A DNA stretch of 64,000 nt from Selaginella moellendorffii. Lineage: Eukaryota > Streptophyta > Lycopodiopsida > Selaginellales > Selaginellaceae. The notes under the pieces are model-generated. The model was not told the DNA's origin. It was given only the letters and a program-made list of their open reading frames with translations, and did not search any database. The position numbers were made by a program, and so were the translations under genes. Where the stretch lies: positions 1,041,674 to 1,105,673 of the forward strand of contig NW_003314261.1 in the NCBI RefSeq assembly GCF_000143415.4. Direction: 5' to 3'. Shown here one piece after another: positions 31,446 to 45,300 of this stretch (positions are counted from its first letter, which is position 1; the number at the start of each line of letters is the position of its first letter).

Positions 31446-33945
31446 TAATATAAATTCTTTGAAAGCCATCTTAAAGATTTTTGTCATTCTTTATTAATTG
31501 CTTCTAGGAGGAAATTTATGATGTTTTAAAAACTTATATGCAATACATATTTAGTTTTCCTCTATATCTATCATAAATCTCTAATATAATGAGCTTTAGA
31601 AGTCTTTCTAGGTATGTATAGCACAAGATATGCTATGAGTCTTCCTTTGAATTGAGGAGTTGTGTAAAAAATCTATTTAACGATGATATAGTAAAAAAGA
31701 GTTGAATACATCCACTTGCAATAAGAAAAGCATGTTACATGTCAATATGATAATGATAATGATAGTGACAGTGACGGTGTCAAAGATAGTTATAGTGTTA
31801 GTTTATCAAATTTCATAATGATGAGTATACTACCTATAATTAATACCAATTTTTAAAAATAGAAAATGGCTAGAGGGGGGGGGGAGGGGATGGATAATAT
31901 TATAGTGTAAGAATTATTAGTAGCTAGAAATTTAGTAAGGTGACTTAAAAATACAATATTTAGCACTTTTGGATGTAGTATTTACTAATGGAATATTGTT
32001 TTTCACTATAAAGTGATAATGGTTATGCATTCTTAACTTTTTCTTGATTTTCCTATACATCCATTTATACACACCTTTCACACCAGTTCTTGAGCAGTTG
32101 TGATAATGTTCTAGAAAAGTTTCCAAACCTATACAACCTTCTATTTTATCCAAATAAAAGTAGTATATGAGATACTAAAGATAATATATATTCATTCTTT
32201 CAAGAGTTTCAACCATATCTAGAGCAAGATCTTAAAGAAACATTTGGCATCACTCTTGAAGCATATGAGGCAATCCATATCTAGAACATTATCTGGAAGA
32301 AAAACCTCTTATTTAGTCACACTTGAAGCTATAAAAAGAAGAGCCTCACAAGAATTATTATATGGAGGAAAGGGTGGAATATTGGTAGAAGTTGGAGATG
32401 GAGGTGGAGACTTATATAAAATTTATAGGGGTCAAATGCAAGAAGCAATAAAATTTTCCTTAGCCATTCTTACACATTTAATTTTCAACGTTGAAAGCAT
32501 CCCTTATCAATATTTATACTAAGAAAAGATTTAGGGGTTCTTAAAAGTTTAGATTGTTAGTCTCAAAAATGGGACTTCAGAATTATAATAGTGTTAGAAC
32601 CAAAGACTAGGAGTGTAATATGAAGATTGTGATAGTGAAACAAAATTAATATTTTTACATTAATTTGCCCTACAACTCTTATTTATAGATTTTTTTATTT
32701 TACTTAAGAACCATAGAATGAATGAATAGTATATAAATATATATTGCCTTGACCAATATGTACTATTAATGGCTACCCTTCAAAAAAGTTTATTTTTTTA
32801 ATGAATTGCAAGAAAATCAAAATATGATAGTTGTAAAGATAGTCTTTAGTAAGAAAATAGATAGGTTCTCATGAACTTTGTCTTTTCTAAATAACTCAAT
32901 CTAGTAAAAAATTTTAACCTAGGTATTTATATATTTTAATATTTTAAAGTTTGTTAGAACCTTAATTTTTTAACATAAATTTTCTTTGTAAGAGTTATAG
33001 TTCTATTGACTTACATTGACTTGTGCTAAGTTGAGCTCAACTCAACTTTGGACCATCCCTTCGTGGAGGAGTGATGAAGAAATAAATGTTATATCATCCT
33101 AGGCAGAGCAAAAAAAAAAAGTTTAGGTGAACTGGAGTTATGCCTAAACTTAGACATTTAAAGAAGAAAGTCTCAACCTAGACAATGCTCGTCATAAACA
33201 AGTGTGAAGCAATTATGAACGATTATTAAATCATATAATATATAAGTAACATTTAAACATGCTAGAAAACAACCCCCACTCATTGTTATATGCATTTATA
33301 TTGAATTAACCATCTTTTCTCCTACTTATAATTGTTTATGTAAAGTAAAGTTAAGAGAGTGACATATATTTATCCTTACTCATGCCTTTGGGGTTCGAAG
33401 TTGAGTTCTCTTCTATTTTTTTCTTATTATTTTTCTTTTCTTTTCTTCTTTATGTTTTTATTTTTGTTTGTTTATCACTATTTTGTAGGTAGGGGCAAGA
33501 ACACAAGTATAGGTAAAAAAAGCCTTACTTAAAGCAAAATATAAAGACAAAGGATTAAATGGCAGATTGAAAGATTGAAACTTCTCCTGTAAAGTCTTTA
33601 ATTCATCTCTAAAGTTATCTTCATAATAGTCAAACTTCTCATTGTAATCTAGAATTATAAACATCATTTTCCCATAAATTTGATCCTTGAATATTCTCCA
33701 AAAACCAAATTGTTGTAAACAACCAAAGGGAACAATTTAAAAGACAATTTATAAAGGTTTAAATATAAAGGAAAAAAGCTCATGAATAAAAGTGCACTTT
33801 CTTTTTTAACTGATTAAGGGTTTTAGGATACTTGAAGTTAAATGTCCTTAGGTTTAAATAGTATTAGGTTAGATGACCTCTTGAGAAGTCTAAAATTTAG
33901 CTTTTTAATTGATGTTATAATCATGCTCCACATTAGCCATAGCTA
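31446..33945. other. AT-rich DNA, no gene recognised
   Basis: Contains a G-rich run near 31875-31890 and one plus ORF of 92 codons (32244-32522) without recognisable similarity. Otherwise low-complexity AT-rich sequence. Confidence 0.4.
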
Positions 33946-34590
33946 ACAAGATACAAAGAACAGAAAAAAATAAAAATAAAGGCAATATATCAAGGATGGG
34001 TATAACACAAATATAATTGCCAATATGCCCTATAGTATTAGTGGCTTTGAATACCAAGAACAGAAAAAGCAATGACAATAACACTAATGGCTTTAAACAT
34101 CAAGAACAAGAAAAACAACAACAATACATCAAGGATGGGCATAACACCAATATAATCATTAATACACCCATAGCACTAGAGTCAATAGAACACCAAGAAT
34201 AGAAAAATGAATAGCAATATCTCAAGGATGGGCATGGCTTTGAATACCAAGAACAGAAAAAGCAATAGCAATAGCATTAGTGGCTTTAAACACCAAGAAC
34301 AGAAAAAATAATGGCAATACATTAAAGATGGGCACAACACTAATATAATCACTAATACGCCAAATATCACTAGAGCTGACAAGACACCAAGAACAGAAAA
34401 AATAATGGCAATACATCAAGGATGGGCACAACACTAATATATTCACCATTATACCCCATAGCACAATACCAATATAATCATCAATACACCTTATAACACC
34501 AGAGTCAATAAGACACCAAGAATAGAAAAAGCAATGGCACAAGGATGGACATAACACCAATATAATCATTAATATGCCTTATAGCACCAA
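33946..34590. repeat. Imperfect tandem array (~90-130 bp units)
   Basis: Each unit contains CACCAAGAACAGAAAAAGCA, CATCAAGGATGGGCATAACA and ACCAATATAATCATTAATAC followed by a CACTAGAGTCAAT-like end. About five or six units are visible with truncations. A Phe/Leu/Cys-rich minus ORF across the region is a by-product of the repeat. Confidence 0.75.
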
Positions 34591-34799
34591 AAGCACAATT
34601 TGGCAAAAAGCTACTACAAATCTAGATCTAAAAGAAAATGAAGAAATAAAAACAAAAAACACAATCCCAAACATTAAGAGCAAAGCATTATATTCTCTAG
34701 AGGTAAATTGTAATACCTTTTGATTCCATCAATATAAATGCTCAAAATATGGGAATAGGTATATTGATTGAGGTTTAGACTCCTTTATATATAAAAATA

Positions 34800-35110
34800 G
34801 ATGGACAAATGGATGATGTGAATATATGACATTAGTATAGATAACCCAACAATCATAAAATTCATGTGGTATAGTGTTAGTTTTATTTGTACTACTAAGG
34901 TAGTTGTGCTTATAAGAGGTTTTAATCCATATTCAAGAAAAATATAATTATTGAAAACAATCAATATTGCATCATAGCTCATCCATAAAGCTCTATCCTT
35001 AAGAACATAGTAAATTGGATATATACCAAGTCTATTTTCTCCAAAATTCCTATCACTACAATATTCATTTCATTAACTGGACTGAAACTAAAACGATCCA
35101 GTATTATTTA
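34800..35110 (-). pseudogene. Lectin-family remnant (third locus)
   Basis: The DNA aligns with the intact genes at CCCAACAATCATAAAATTCA (gene: TTGAACAATCATAAAAATCC) and at GCATCATAGCTCATCCATAA (gene: GCATCATACCCCTTCCATGT), then AAGAACATAGTAAATTGGAT versus TGAGTACATGATAAATAGGC. The frame is destroyed. It is one half of a local tandem duplication. Confidence 0.65.
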
Positions 35111-35860
35111 CAAAGCTAAATGCGTTTCCATAATTTTAACTCATGTTCTCATCAATAGAATGTACTAAAATATCTAGTGTTTGCAACACTACAACTCGGG
35201 GATAGCCTCTAGTGCATTAGAAATACAGAAAAATGATACTACAGAATAGATTTATATTATGTAAACTGACAACTTGTAGATGGAGAACATTGAAAACTAT
35301 CAAATTTAGGAGCACCAGTTTGATACTTTAAACGATTCTTTTGCTAATTAAGAATAAATTGTTCATGCTTTATCTTTCTGGGAATACTTCAACATAGTAG
35401 AAGATTTCATTGTCTTCTATAACCATTACAGTTTCACATTTAGTTTATTAGTTTATTGTTCCATATTCAAGAAAATACAGAATCATATAATTATTAAAAA
35501 CAATCAATATTTCATCATAGCCCATCCATAGAGCTTTATCTTCAAGAACATGGTAAATTGGATATATTATTCTGAACCACTTACTCCAAAATTCCTATTC
35601 CAACCATATTCATTAACTGGGTTCAAAAGCCAAGCTGAAACTAGAAGTCTAAACGATCCAATATTCTTTTCCATAATCTCAGCAATAGAAAATATCTAGT
35701 GTCTGTAATACAACATCTTGGGGATAGCCTTCCGGGAGCGCACCCTCCCTCCCAACATATTCTAAGAGTGCATTAGAAATACAGAAAAATGATACTACAG
35801 AATAGATTAATATTATGTAAAATGACAACTTGATAGAAACTATCAAAATTTAGGAAGTCA
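34925..35860. repeat. Direct tandem duplication, ~556-bp offset
   Basis: Sequences at about 34925-35330 recur at about 35480-35860, for example GTGCATTAGAAATACAGAAA at 35212 and 35768. Both copies contain the same lectin-family remnant. The array ends just before the 963-codon PPR gene. Confidence 0.75.
35450..35690 (-). pseudogene. Lectin-family remnant (fourth locus)
   Basis: The minus-strand translation still shows VSAWLLNPVNEYGW in place of the intact family's VSAWLLSPVNDQGY, followed by a decayed WPIYHVLND-like stretch. It is the duplicate of the remnant at 34800-35110 and is better preserved in this part. Confidence 0.7.
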
Positions 35861-35947
35861 GAAAGAGGAATTGTAGTTCAGGTCATAGTACCATCGAGAA
35901 TAATCTCTGGAAACGATCAAAAGGCTAGTATCATATCTAAGCAATGG

Positions 35948-38839
35948 ATGAAGTTTCCAGTGCCACCACCGGGCAAAGAATTGCAGAATCAAAAGGCTTC
36001 TTTTGCTGCACTATTGAGGCATTGCACCGCATTGACCAAGGGCAACCATGTCCAGCAGCAGATTCGGCAATCCAAGCTCGAAGGAGATACTCTGCTTGGA
36101 AACCTTCTGGTGGAAATGTATGGGAAGCTTGGTTCCTTGCAACAAGCAGAGGAGGCTTTCAGCATGATCAAGCTGAGGAATGTTTTCTCTTGGACCATCT
36201 TTCTCGCAGCATTTGCTCAGAACGGGCATTTGGATCACGCAGCAGTCATCTTGGAGAAAATGCCGCAGAGGAACTCGGTCTCGTGGAATTCTGTAATCTC
36301 CTCGTGCGCTCGGTGGGGTGACTGCAAGAGGGCATTGTTTTTCTACCGGAGAATGGATCAAGCGGGCGAGAGGCCGAGTGAGATGACGCTCTTGGCCGTG
36401 GCGGAGGCTTGCAGCAGCGGTGGTGCCAAAATGCTAGAGCAGGGAATGTCCGCCCAGCACAGAATCGTCGAGAGTGGCTTCATGGCGGACAACCAAATGG
36501 TTGGCAATTCGCTTGTGAGCATGTATGGCAAGTGCGGAAGCATCGAACACGCAACCTACGTGTTTGAGAACTTGCTCCTCGAGAGAGACATGGTCTCGTG
36601 GAACTCCATGCTTGGAGCGTGCGCTCTAAACGGATGCTTGAACGACGCCGAGGATTTCTTCGACAAGATGCCGGGCCGCAGCATTGTTTCTTGGAACTCG
36701 ATGATGACTGCGTTTGCTCGTAATAGACGAGCCAAGGATGCCGTGCTCCTCTTCCAGGAGATGGAGGCTATGGCGGACGTAGCTCCAAACGAGGCAAGTT
36801 TTGTGATAGTTTTGGATGCCTGTGCCACTCACTCGTTGCTTCCACAGGGAAGGCAAATCCACGAGAGCGCACGAAGGAGGGACTTAGAGAGCGATACAGT
36901 CGTGGGGACGCTCCTCGTTAACATGTATGGGAAGTGTGGAAGTTTGCTCGAGGCCGAGGCAGTGTTTGCGTTGCTCCGCGAGCCATGTCTCGTTTCCTGG
37001 AATGCCATGATCTCGGCTTGCAAGGTCGTCGTCCAGTACGAGTACTTTGGAACTCGGCGAGGCTATAACACTCTGAGAGCTCTAAAACTCTTGCGAAAAA
37101 TGGATCTGGAAGGGTGTCAAGCAGACGAGATTACGATCTTGAGTGTTGCCGATGCTTGCCATGACTTTGCTACTGCAAAGCTAGTTTTTTCAAGCATCGA
37201 AGCTCGCCATCTCTTTGCTGGTAGTGTTTTCGTCAACACGACGTTTATCAATGCGTTTGCGAGGTGTGGAGCCTTGAAAGAGGCAAAAAAAGTTTTCGAC
37301 ATGATGCAGGAGCGAAGCGTGGTGTCCTGGAACTCGATGCTGTCAGCTCTCGTCCAGCACGGGGCCTCGTCACGAGCTCTGGAGCTGTTCCAAGAGATGG
37401 ATCTTGATGGAGTCCAAGTAACAGCCGTGACCATCGTCACAATTCTCGAGATTTTTCCGGATGACCAACAACAATCTTTACGTAGACTCGGCGAAGAGAT
37501 CCACGCAGCCGTGATGAGCACCGACTTAGAGCTGGATCCTCTCGTTTCTTCCGCGCTCATCAGCATGCATGGCAAGTCCAGAGATCTGGAAGCAGCAACA
37601 AAGGTCTACAACCAGATCAAAAACCATCCCGGCTCGATGGCGTCGCGGACAGCAATGCTCACTGCGCTCTCCCAGAATGGTTATCTAGAACAAGCGAGAC
37701 AAATCTTCTTGGAGGCAATACCTTTCGAAAGAAGTACCAGTGCTTGGAACGCCATGATCTCTGCCTATGCACAGAACAACGAGGACGAAAGCGCAGTGGC
37801 AACTTTCCTGGCTATGGTGGTCGAAGGTGTGACTCCAGACAATGTAACTTTCACGTCCTTGCTCGGCTCGTGCTCGGCGCTTCCGCTAGATCTCGTAAAG
37901 CTCCTCCACGCCACCATGGAAGACGATGATCCAGCATTTGAGCTCGACGATTTCGCCACTAGCGCCCTGGTGAAGAGTTACGGCAAGTGTGGCGACTTTG
38001 CGAGCGCCTCCACGGTTTTCCACGATCGGCTTTCAGCGGAGGATCCGGCGTCTTGGAACGTTGTCATGGCGGCGTTCTCTCAAAACGGGGCTCCCGGCGA
38101 ATCGATCGGCTACTTGAGAAGGATGCTGCTAGCTGGCGTGAGGCCGAATCTCATCACTTTCGCCACCGCCCTGGATGCGTGCTCAAGCCTCGCGCAAGCG
38201 ACGCTGGCGTCGCTCCTCCACTCGATGATTGTCGAGTCTAGGCTGGAAAGCAGCGAGCTCGTGAGCAACGCGCTCGTCAACCTCTATGGAAAGTGTGGGA
38301 TCTCTCGCAGCGCTCTGGATGTTTTCCGCGCCATCCCTCGCCAGCAGCAAACCGTGGTGTCGTGGACGTCTATCATTACGGCGGTGAGCGAGAGCGGCGG
38401 CGATCCGGCACAGGCGCTCGAGTTCTTCCGCGCGATGAATCTCGAGGGAGTGGCTCCCGACCAGGTGACGTTCGTGTCGATCCTCTCGGCTCTGGGACAC
38501 GCGGGGGGATTCGAGGCGTGCCATGGCTGTTTCTGGAGCATGCAAGCGGAGTTTGGAGTGGAACCCATAGCCGAGCACTACGCTTGCATCGTAAACTTGC
38601 TGGGACGAGCGGGAGAGTTGCGTAGAGCCGAGGAGCTGATTGGGAGCATGCCTTACGAGCCGGGGTACCTGATATGGATGACGCTGCTTGGAGCGAGCGG
38701 GATCCACTCCTGCTCCAGCTTTGGCGCGCGAGCGGCGAGCAATGTGTTGACGGTTGACGTCACCCAAGCTGCTGCAGTTCCATATGTTCTCCTGTCAAAT
38801 CTTTATGCAGCGGAGATGGCTGGACTCCAATCTGTGTAA
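35948..38839 (+). CDS. PLS-class pentatricopeptide repeat protein (963 aa)
   Basis: Single-exon gene. The protein is a nearly continuous run of PPR units of about 31-36 residues, many of the S-type with VSWNSMISACARxG consensus and the frequent LVNMYGKCGS/A motif of lycophyte PLS proteins. It ends in a partial E1 region (PYVLLSNLYAAEMAG) with no DYW deaminase. Such proteins bind organelle RNA in editing or processing; without DYW a partner would be needed for editing. An out-of-frame ATG at 35944 overlaps the start (ATGGATG) and opens a 125-codon frame. The E1 end may be truncated, since E-like residues (EVRKL) continue in another frame after the stop. Confidence 0.93.
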   Translation: MKFPVPPPGKELQNQKASFAALLRHCTALTKGNHVQQQIRQSKLEGDTLLGNLLVEMYGKLGSLQQAEEAFSMIKLRNVFSWTIFLAAFAQNGHLDHAAVILEKMPQRNSVSWNSVISSCARWGDCKRALFFYRRMDQAGERPSEMTLLAVAEACSSGGAKMLEQGMSAQHRIVESGFMADNQMVGNSLVSMYGKCGSIEHATYVFENLLLERDMVSWNSMLGACALNGCLNDAEDFFDKMPGRSIVSWNSMMTAFARNRRAKDAVLLFQEMEAMADVAPNEASFVIVLDACATHSLLPQGRQIHESARRRDLESDTVVGTLLVNMYGKCGSLLEAEAVFALLREPCLVSWNAMISACKVVVQYEYFGTRRGYNTLRALKLLRKMDLEGCQADEITILSVADACHDFATAKLVFSSIEARHLFAGSVFVNTTFINAFARCGALKEAKKVFDMMQERSVVSWNSMLSALVQHGASSRALELFQEMDLDGVQVTAVTIVTILEIFPDDQQQSLRRLGEEIHAAVMSTDLELDPLVSSALISMHGKSRDLEAATKVYNQIKNHPGSMASRTAMLTALSQNGYLEQARQIFLEAIPFERSTSAWNAMISAYAQNNEDESAVATFLAMVVEGVTPDNVTFTSLLGSCSALPLDLVKLLHATMEDDDPAFELDDFATSALVKSYGKCGDFASASTVFHDRLSAEDPASWNVVMAAFSQNGAPGESIGYLRRMLLAGVRPNLITFATALDACSSLAQATLASLLHSMIVESRLESSELVSNALVNLYGKCGISRSALDVFRAIPRQQQTVVSWTSIITAVSESGGDPAQALEFFRAMNLEGVAPDQVTFVSILSALGHAGGFEACHGCFWSMQAEFGVEPIAEHYACIVNLLGRAGELRRAEELIGSMPYEPGYLIWMTLLGASGIHSCSSFGARAASNVLTVDVTQAAAVPYVLLSNLYAAEMAGLQSV

Positions 38840-39155
38840 GAGCGTGGCTACCGCGGCCGCAAGCACCGAAGTGAGAAAGCTGGATGTGAGCAATGAGGAA
38901 TGTTGGGGCATAAAACTTATCTGACCTTGGATGCGAGGTTTCTACTCAGCACAAAGAGAGAGAATGATCACACCACACGCTGTGCCTCATGTGATACAAG
39001 CGGTCATCCGGTTGACGAGGTGCTTGTCATTTGATTTTGTCACTCCAGTTCGACGAAACCAATGCCTTTGTTTCAAGTTCCTTTGGGAATTTGTTTGCAG
39101 CGATGATGTATTACCGAAGCTTGAGCTCACTCCAAAGCTAATTAGTGGCTGTAAT
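38840..39155. other. 3' flank of the PPR gene
   Basis: No further gene is seen before the tRNA. The region probably holds the PPR 3' UTR. Confidence 0.4.
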
Positions 39156-39227
39156 GGGCATTTGGTCTAGTGGTATGATTCTCGCTTTGGGTGCGAGAGG
39201 TCGTGGGTTCGATTCTCGCAATGCCCC
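39156..39227 (+). tRNA. tRNA-Pro (UGG)
   Basis: The 72-nt sequence folds as a cloverleaf: acceptor stem GGGCATT/AATGCCC with discriminator C, anticodon stem CTCGC/GCGAG around TTTGGGT (anticodon TGG at 39188-39190), and T-arm GTGGG-TTCGATT-CTCGC with two G-U pairs. Internal promoter boxes are present (A: TGGTCTAGTGG; B: GGTTCGATT). No intron and no encoded CCA, as in nuclear plant genes. Confidence 0.97.
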
Positions 39228-39239
39228 GCTATTCTATCA

Positions 39240-39247
39240 TTTTTTTT
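39240..39247 (+). terminator. RNA polymerase III terminator of the tRNA gene
   Basis: A run of eight T starts 13 nt after the tRNA end, the standard Pol III stop signal. Confidence 0.85.
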
Positions 39248-39382
39248 CCCCTCAATATAAAAATAGTTTGCAGAAAAGAGCCAAAAAACTTATAAGAAAC
39301 CAGCAAAACCTAATCTCAAAAAATATCAGAGTTTTTTTATTAAAAAAATATTTATTAATTCTTTTTAATAAATTAAGTCAGG

Positions 39383-41776
<2,394 letters not shown>

Positions 41777-42370
41777 ATTCGTTGCAAGGTATGGCTCCTG
41801 AACTCGCAATTTGAATAAAGACCTGTAAATAAAGCAAAGAAGGCTGGTGAGCTTACCCAAGCTTGTCGTTATGCACCTTTGGATTGATGCATTTTTTGTT
41901 TTGCACTGAGGTATCTTCTTTTGCCAGTCTTCTTCAGAACTTGGAGGTCTGTAACTGTTTGTTCATCCTTTTCGCTGGAACGGAAATGGAAAATACCAAG
42001 CACCTGAGGAGAAAGTGGAGATGTCAGCATTTGGTGTATACAGCGGACGAACGACACTAAGCAAGCGTACCTCGATTGAAGTTTTTGGCTGTCCAGCCTC
42101 CGATGCACCTTTTTGCCTTACTCCAGGATGAAAATTTTGGTAAGCGTTCAGATTCTCCAAATGAGACGGGTCAGAAGTCTGGAAAGTCGGCGCTTATAAT
42201 GGCCCTGCAAGAGGAAGCTCACATGAAAACAGAAAAGAACCAGCAGTACGAATGTGCAAAGTTACCGGTATGTCTTGGCCTGTGCCGATGAATGGAAGTC
42301 GACGTGAAGCAGGGTGGCCCCGTCCACTGTAGCTCGCATCCAGCTGGTTTCACAGCTTTTTGAAGAAATC
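41777..42370. other. Upstream region of the subtilase
   Basis: Short ORFs only. It must hold the subtilase promoter and the 3' flank of the next PPR gene; no motif is convincing. Confidence 0.4.
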
Positions 42371-45300
42371 TCACGCACCATGTAAGAGAGTCGAGAGCAG
42401 CACGTACGCTTCTGGATTGCGTGGCTGTTCGCTCAACACCTCTGATGCAGCGTCCACTCCTCGTTTCACGTCGCTTGAAGCCCGGCACGAACTCAGCATC
42501 GTCTTCCAAAGCATCGACTTGTTGCTCATCATCCCCTCCACTCCGGAGCAACTTGCCGCCCTCTCGGCCTCCTCCATCTCCCCAGCTCTCCCAAGCAGAT
42601 CCACCACGCTCGCGTAGTTTTGCTCCACTCTGGCCACGCCAAACTCGTCCAGCATCCACGCGAAGTAGCTGCACCCTTCCCTCACCATCCCACCGTGGCT
42701 GCACGCGCAAGTGATGCTCGCGAACGTTCCACTGTCCGCCTCCACGCCTTCCACTTGCATCCTTTGGAACATCTCCATCACCTTGTCCGTGTGGCCGTGT
42801 TGAGCGTAGGCCGTGATGATTGCGTTCCAGGCCACACTGTCCTTCTCTTCCATCTGATCGAAGATGAAGCTCGCCTCGTCCAGTCTCCCGTGCTTCCCTT
42901 GCAAGCTCAGCATCTCCGTGTAGATCGAAATTCTGCTGCTGCTGCTCCAGCTTTCCAAACTTAGCCGCAGGTCAGTGGCGTCGATAGAGCTTGGAGAGCT
43001 TTTCAGCACGGCGAGAATGGAGACTGCGTCCGGTTGTATCCCAAACTGCTGCATGCTTCTAAACACCTGAACCGCTGCTTCATGCTGGCCGGCGTCCGAG
43101 TAGGCCGAAACCAAAGCTGTCCACGAGAATACGTCTTTGTGAGGCAGCTTTTCGAAAAGCTCGCGAGCGGTCTCAAGCTTCCCGAGGCTTCCATACAAAC
43201 CCACAAGAGCACTTCCAACGCCAGCGTTGAGTGTGGCGCCAGCTACCTCTACATTTGCATGAACCAAAGCTCCCAGTCGCAAGCGTCCACAGGCCGCACA
43301 GGCATTGAGAGCTTTCACAAATGCCGACTTGTCGGGCTTTAGTCCTTCCAGCTGCATTCGATGGAGCAACTCGACAGCCTTTTCGTGTTGTCCATTGTCA
43401 GCGTAGGCCGAGAGCATCGAAGTCCAGGTAACAGCATCGTCCTGCCCTGCGAAACGCATCCTGTTGAACACTTGGACGGCCCGCTCAACCTGTTTGCACT
43501 GACTGTAAGATCGCAGCACCCCTGTAGCTATGATCACGTCTTCCACCAAGCCTAATGCATGAATCCCTGCGTTTGCCACCCTAAGTAGCTCTTCCGGATG
43601 GAAGTTCCTGGATGACTGAAGCAGACTGATATACGTAACCTTGTCTGCTGCTACTCCTTCCAAAAGCATCCTCCTATACTGAATAACTGGCTCGTCACAC
43701 CACGCCAGATACGAGTTCCACACCACGACGTTGCTTTTATCAGCCTTGGAGAACACCTCTGCAGCAAGCTTGTAACGTTGGAGCCTTCCACAAGCGGCGA
43801 TCAACGCCGGTACCAAGTCCTTGAAAGAGCCCAGCCTGAAACAAGATTGCACAAGATCCATTTCAGTAGCAGTTCCAGACTTTCCAAGAACGCCGAGGGC
43901 GGTACTGAGAGTAAATTTGTTCGGCGTCACACCTTCCAGCAGCATCATCCTGAAAAGAACCATAGCTTCTGCATGGAGGCCATTATCTGAAAGAGCTGCC
44001 ATCATTGCAGTGCACGACACAACCGTCCACCTTTCGACATTGACGAAAACGTTTAAAGCATCCTTAAGGCTCCCACACACACCATATAGATTAAGAAGAG
44101 CATTCTGCAAGTACTCATCTCTGTCAATGCCAGTGACAACCAGATGCTCATGTAGCTGCTTACCATAAGAAATATTGTGGCACTTGGCGCATGCGCTTAA
44201 CACGGAAACGAGCGTGACCTTGTTGTGCTTCACACCTTGGAGTTGCATCCGCCGAAAAAGTTCTAAAGCCATAGAAGACGCATGCGCATCAACACACGCT
44301 GCGATCATCGAATTCCAAAAGACCATGTCAGCGTCATTCTCAAAGTTCTGAAACACCTGGAACGCATCTACTAAACTTCCACACCGCCCATACATACCAA
44401 CGAGTGCAGCACCGACCACAAGGTCGCCCTCAAGTCCTGCTTCAAGAATCCAGCCTTCAACAGATTTCCCACAGTCTAAACTCCGGCACGCAGAAAGCAA
44501 AGCAAGAAAGGAAACTCTATCTGGTAACAAACCTTGCAGAAGCATGCGTCGAAACAAGTGGAACGCCTTGTGTTGTTGCTTTTCGTGTTCACTATAGACT
44601 CCAAGCATCACATTCCACGAGGAGAGTGTTCCCTCGTGGCACACTGTTGTCTGAAACAACATCTCGCAAGAGCGAATGTCCCCGCATCTGGAAAACATCC
44701 CGATTAGAGCAGTCCTGACGACAATATCATGCAAAGCAAGTGTACATTCTCTGGCAAGCTCGTAGATAAGCTTACCTTGGTTCATGTCGACGATTCCACC
44801 AGCAATTGAAATGAAAGTCACCTTGTTTGGCTTCACACCTTCCAGTTGCATCTGGCGAAACATCCCCAGAGCCTGAGCGAAGCGAGAATGCTGGACATAA
44901 ACCCCGATCATGCTCGTCCACAGCACGAAGTTTCTTCGACACGAGCTACGATCGAAAACATCCTTGGACCGTTCCAAGCTGCCACATTTCCCATACATGG
45001 TCACCAATGCAGTCACCACAAACAAGTCAGCCTCGCAGCCACAGTCTAAGATCCACGCATGAAGAAGCTTACCTTGAGAGAGAGCTTCCGGGCGTGTACA
45101 AGCCGCCAGCGCCGCCGTGAGAGCGATCACATCGGGCAACACGCCGTCGAGCAGCATTTCCTTGACAAGCAGCAGCGCCGCCCCAAAATCCCCATTCCGG
45201 GCACTCGCCGTGATCATACTGCTCCACACAACCGCGTCCTTGACCCCCGCGCCACGGAAGCTCTCCCATGCCTCCTCCATCCTCCCGCGCTTGGCATACA

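Noticed and set aside
34222-34569. 115-codon minus-strand ORF with hydrophobic repeats, like a membrane protein
   Set aside because: It follows the tandem array and repeats with it; the codons reflect the DNA repeat.
33946-34590. CRISPR-like array
   Set aside because: Units vary in length and sequence, there are no unique spacers, and the genome is a plant nuclear one.
39156-39227. Plastid or mitochondrial origin of the tRNA-Pro
   Set aside because: It has eukaryotic A and B boxes, a Pol III terminator and the nuclear plant tRNA-Pro pattern, and its flanks show no organelle genes.
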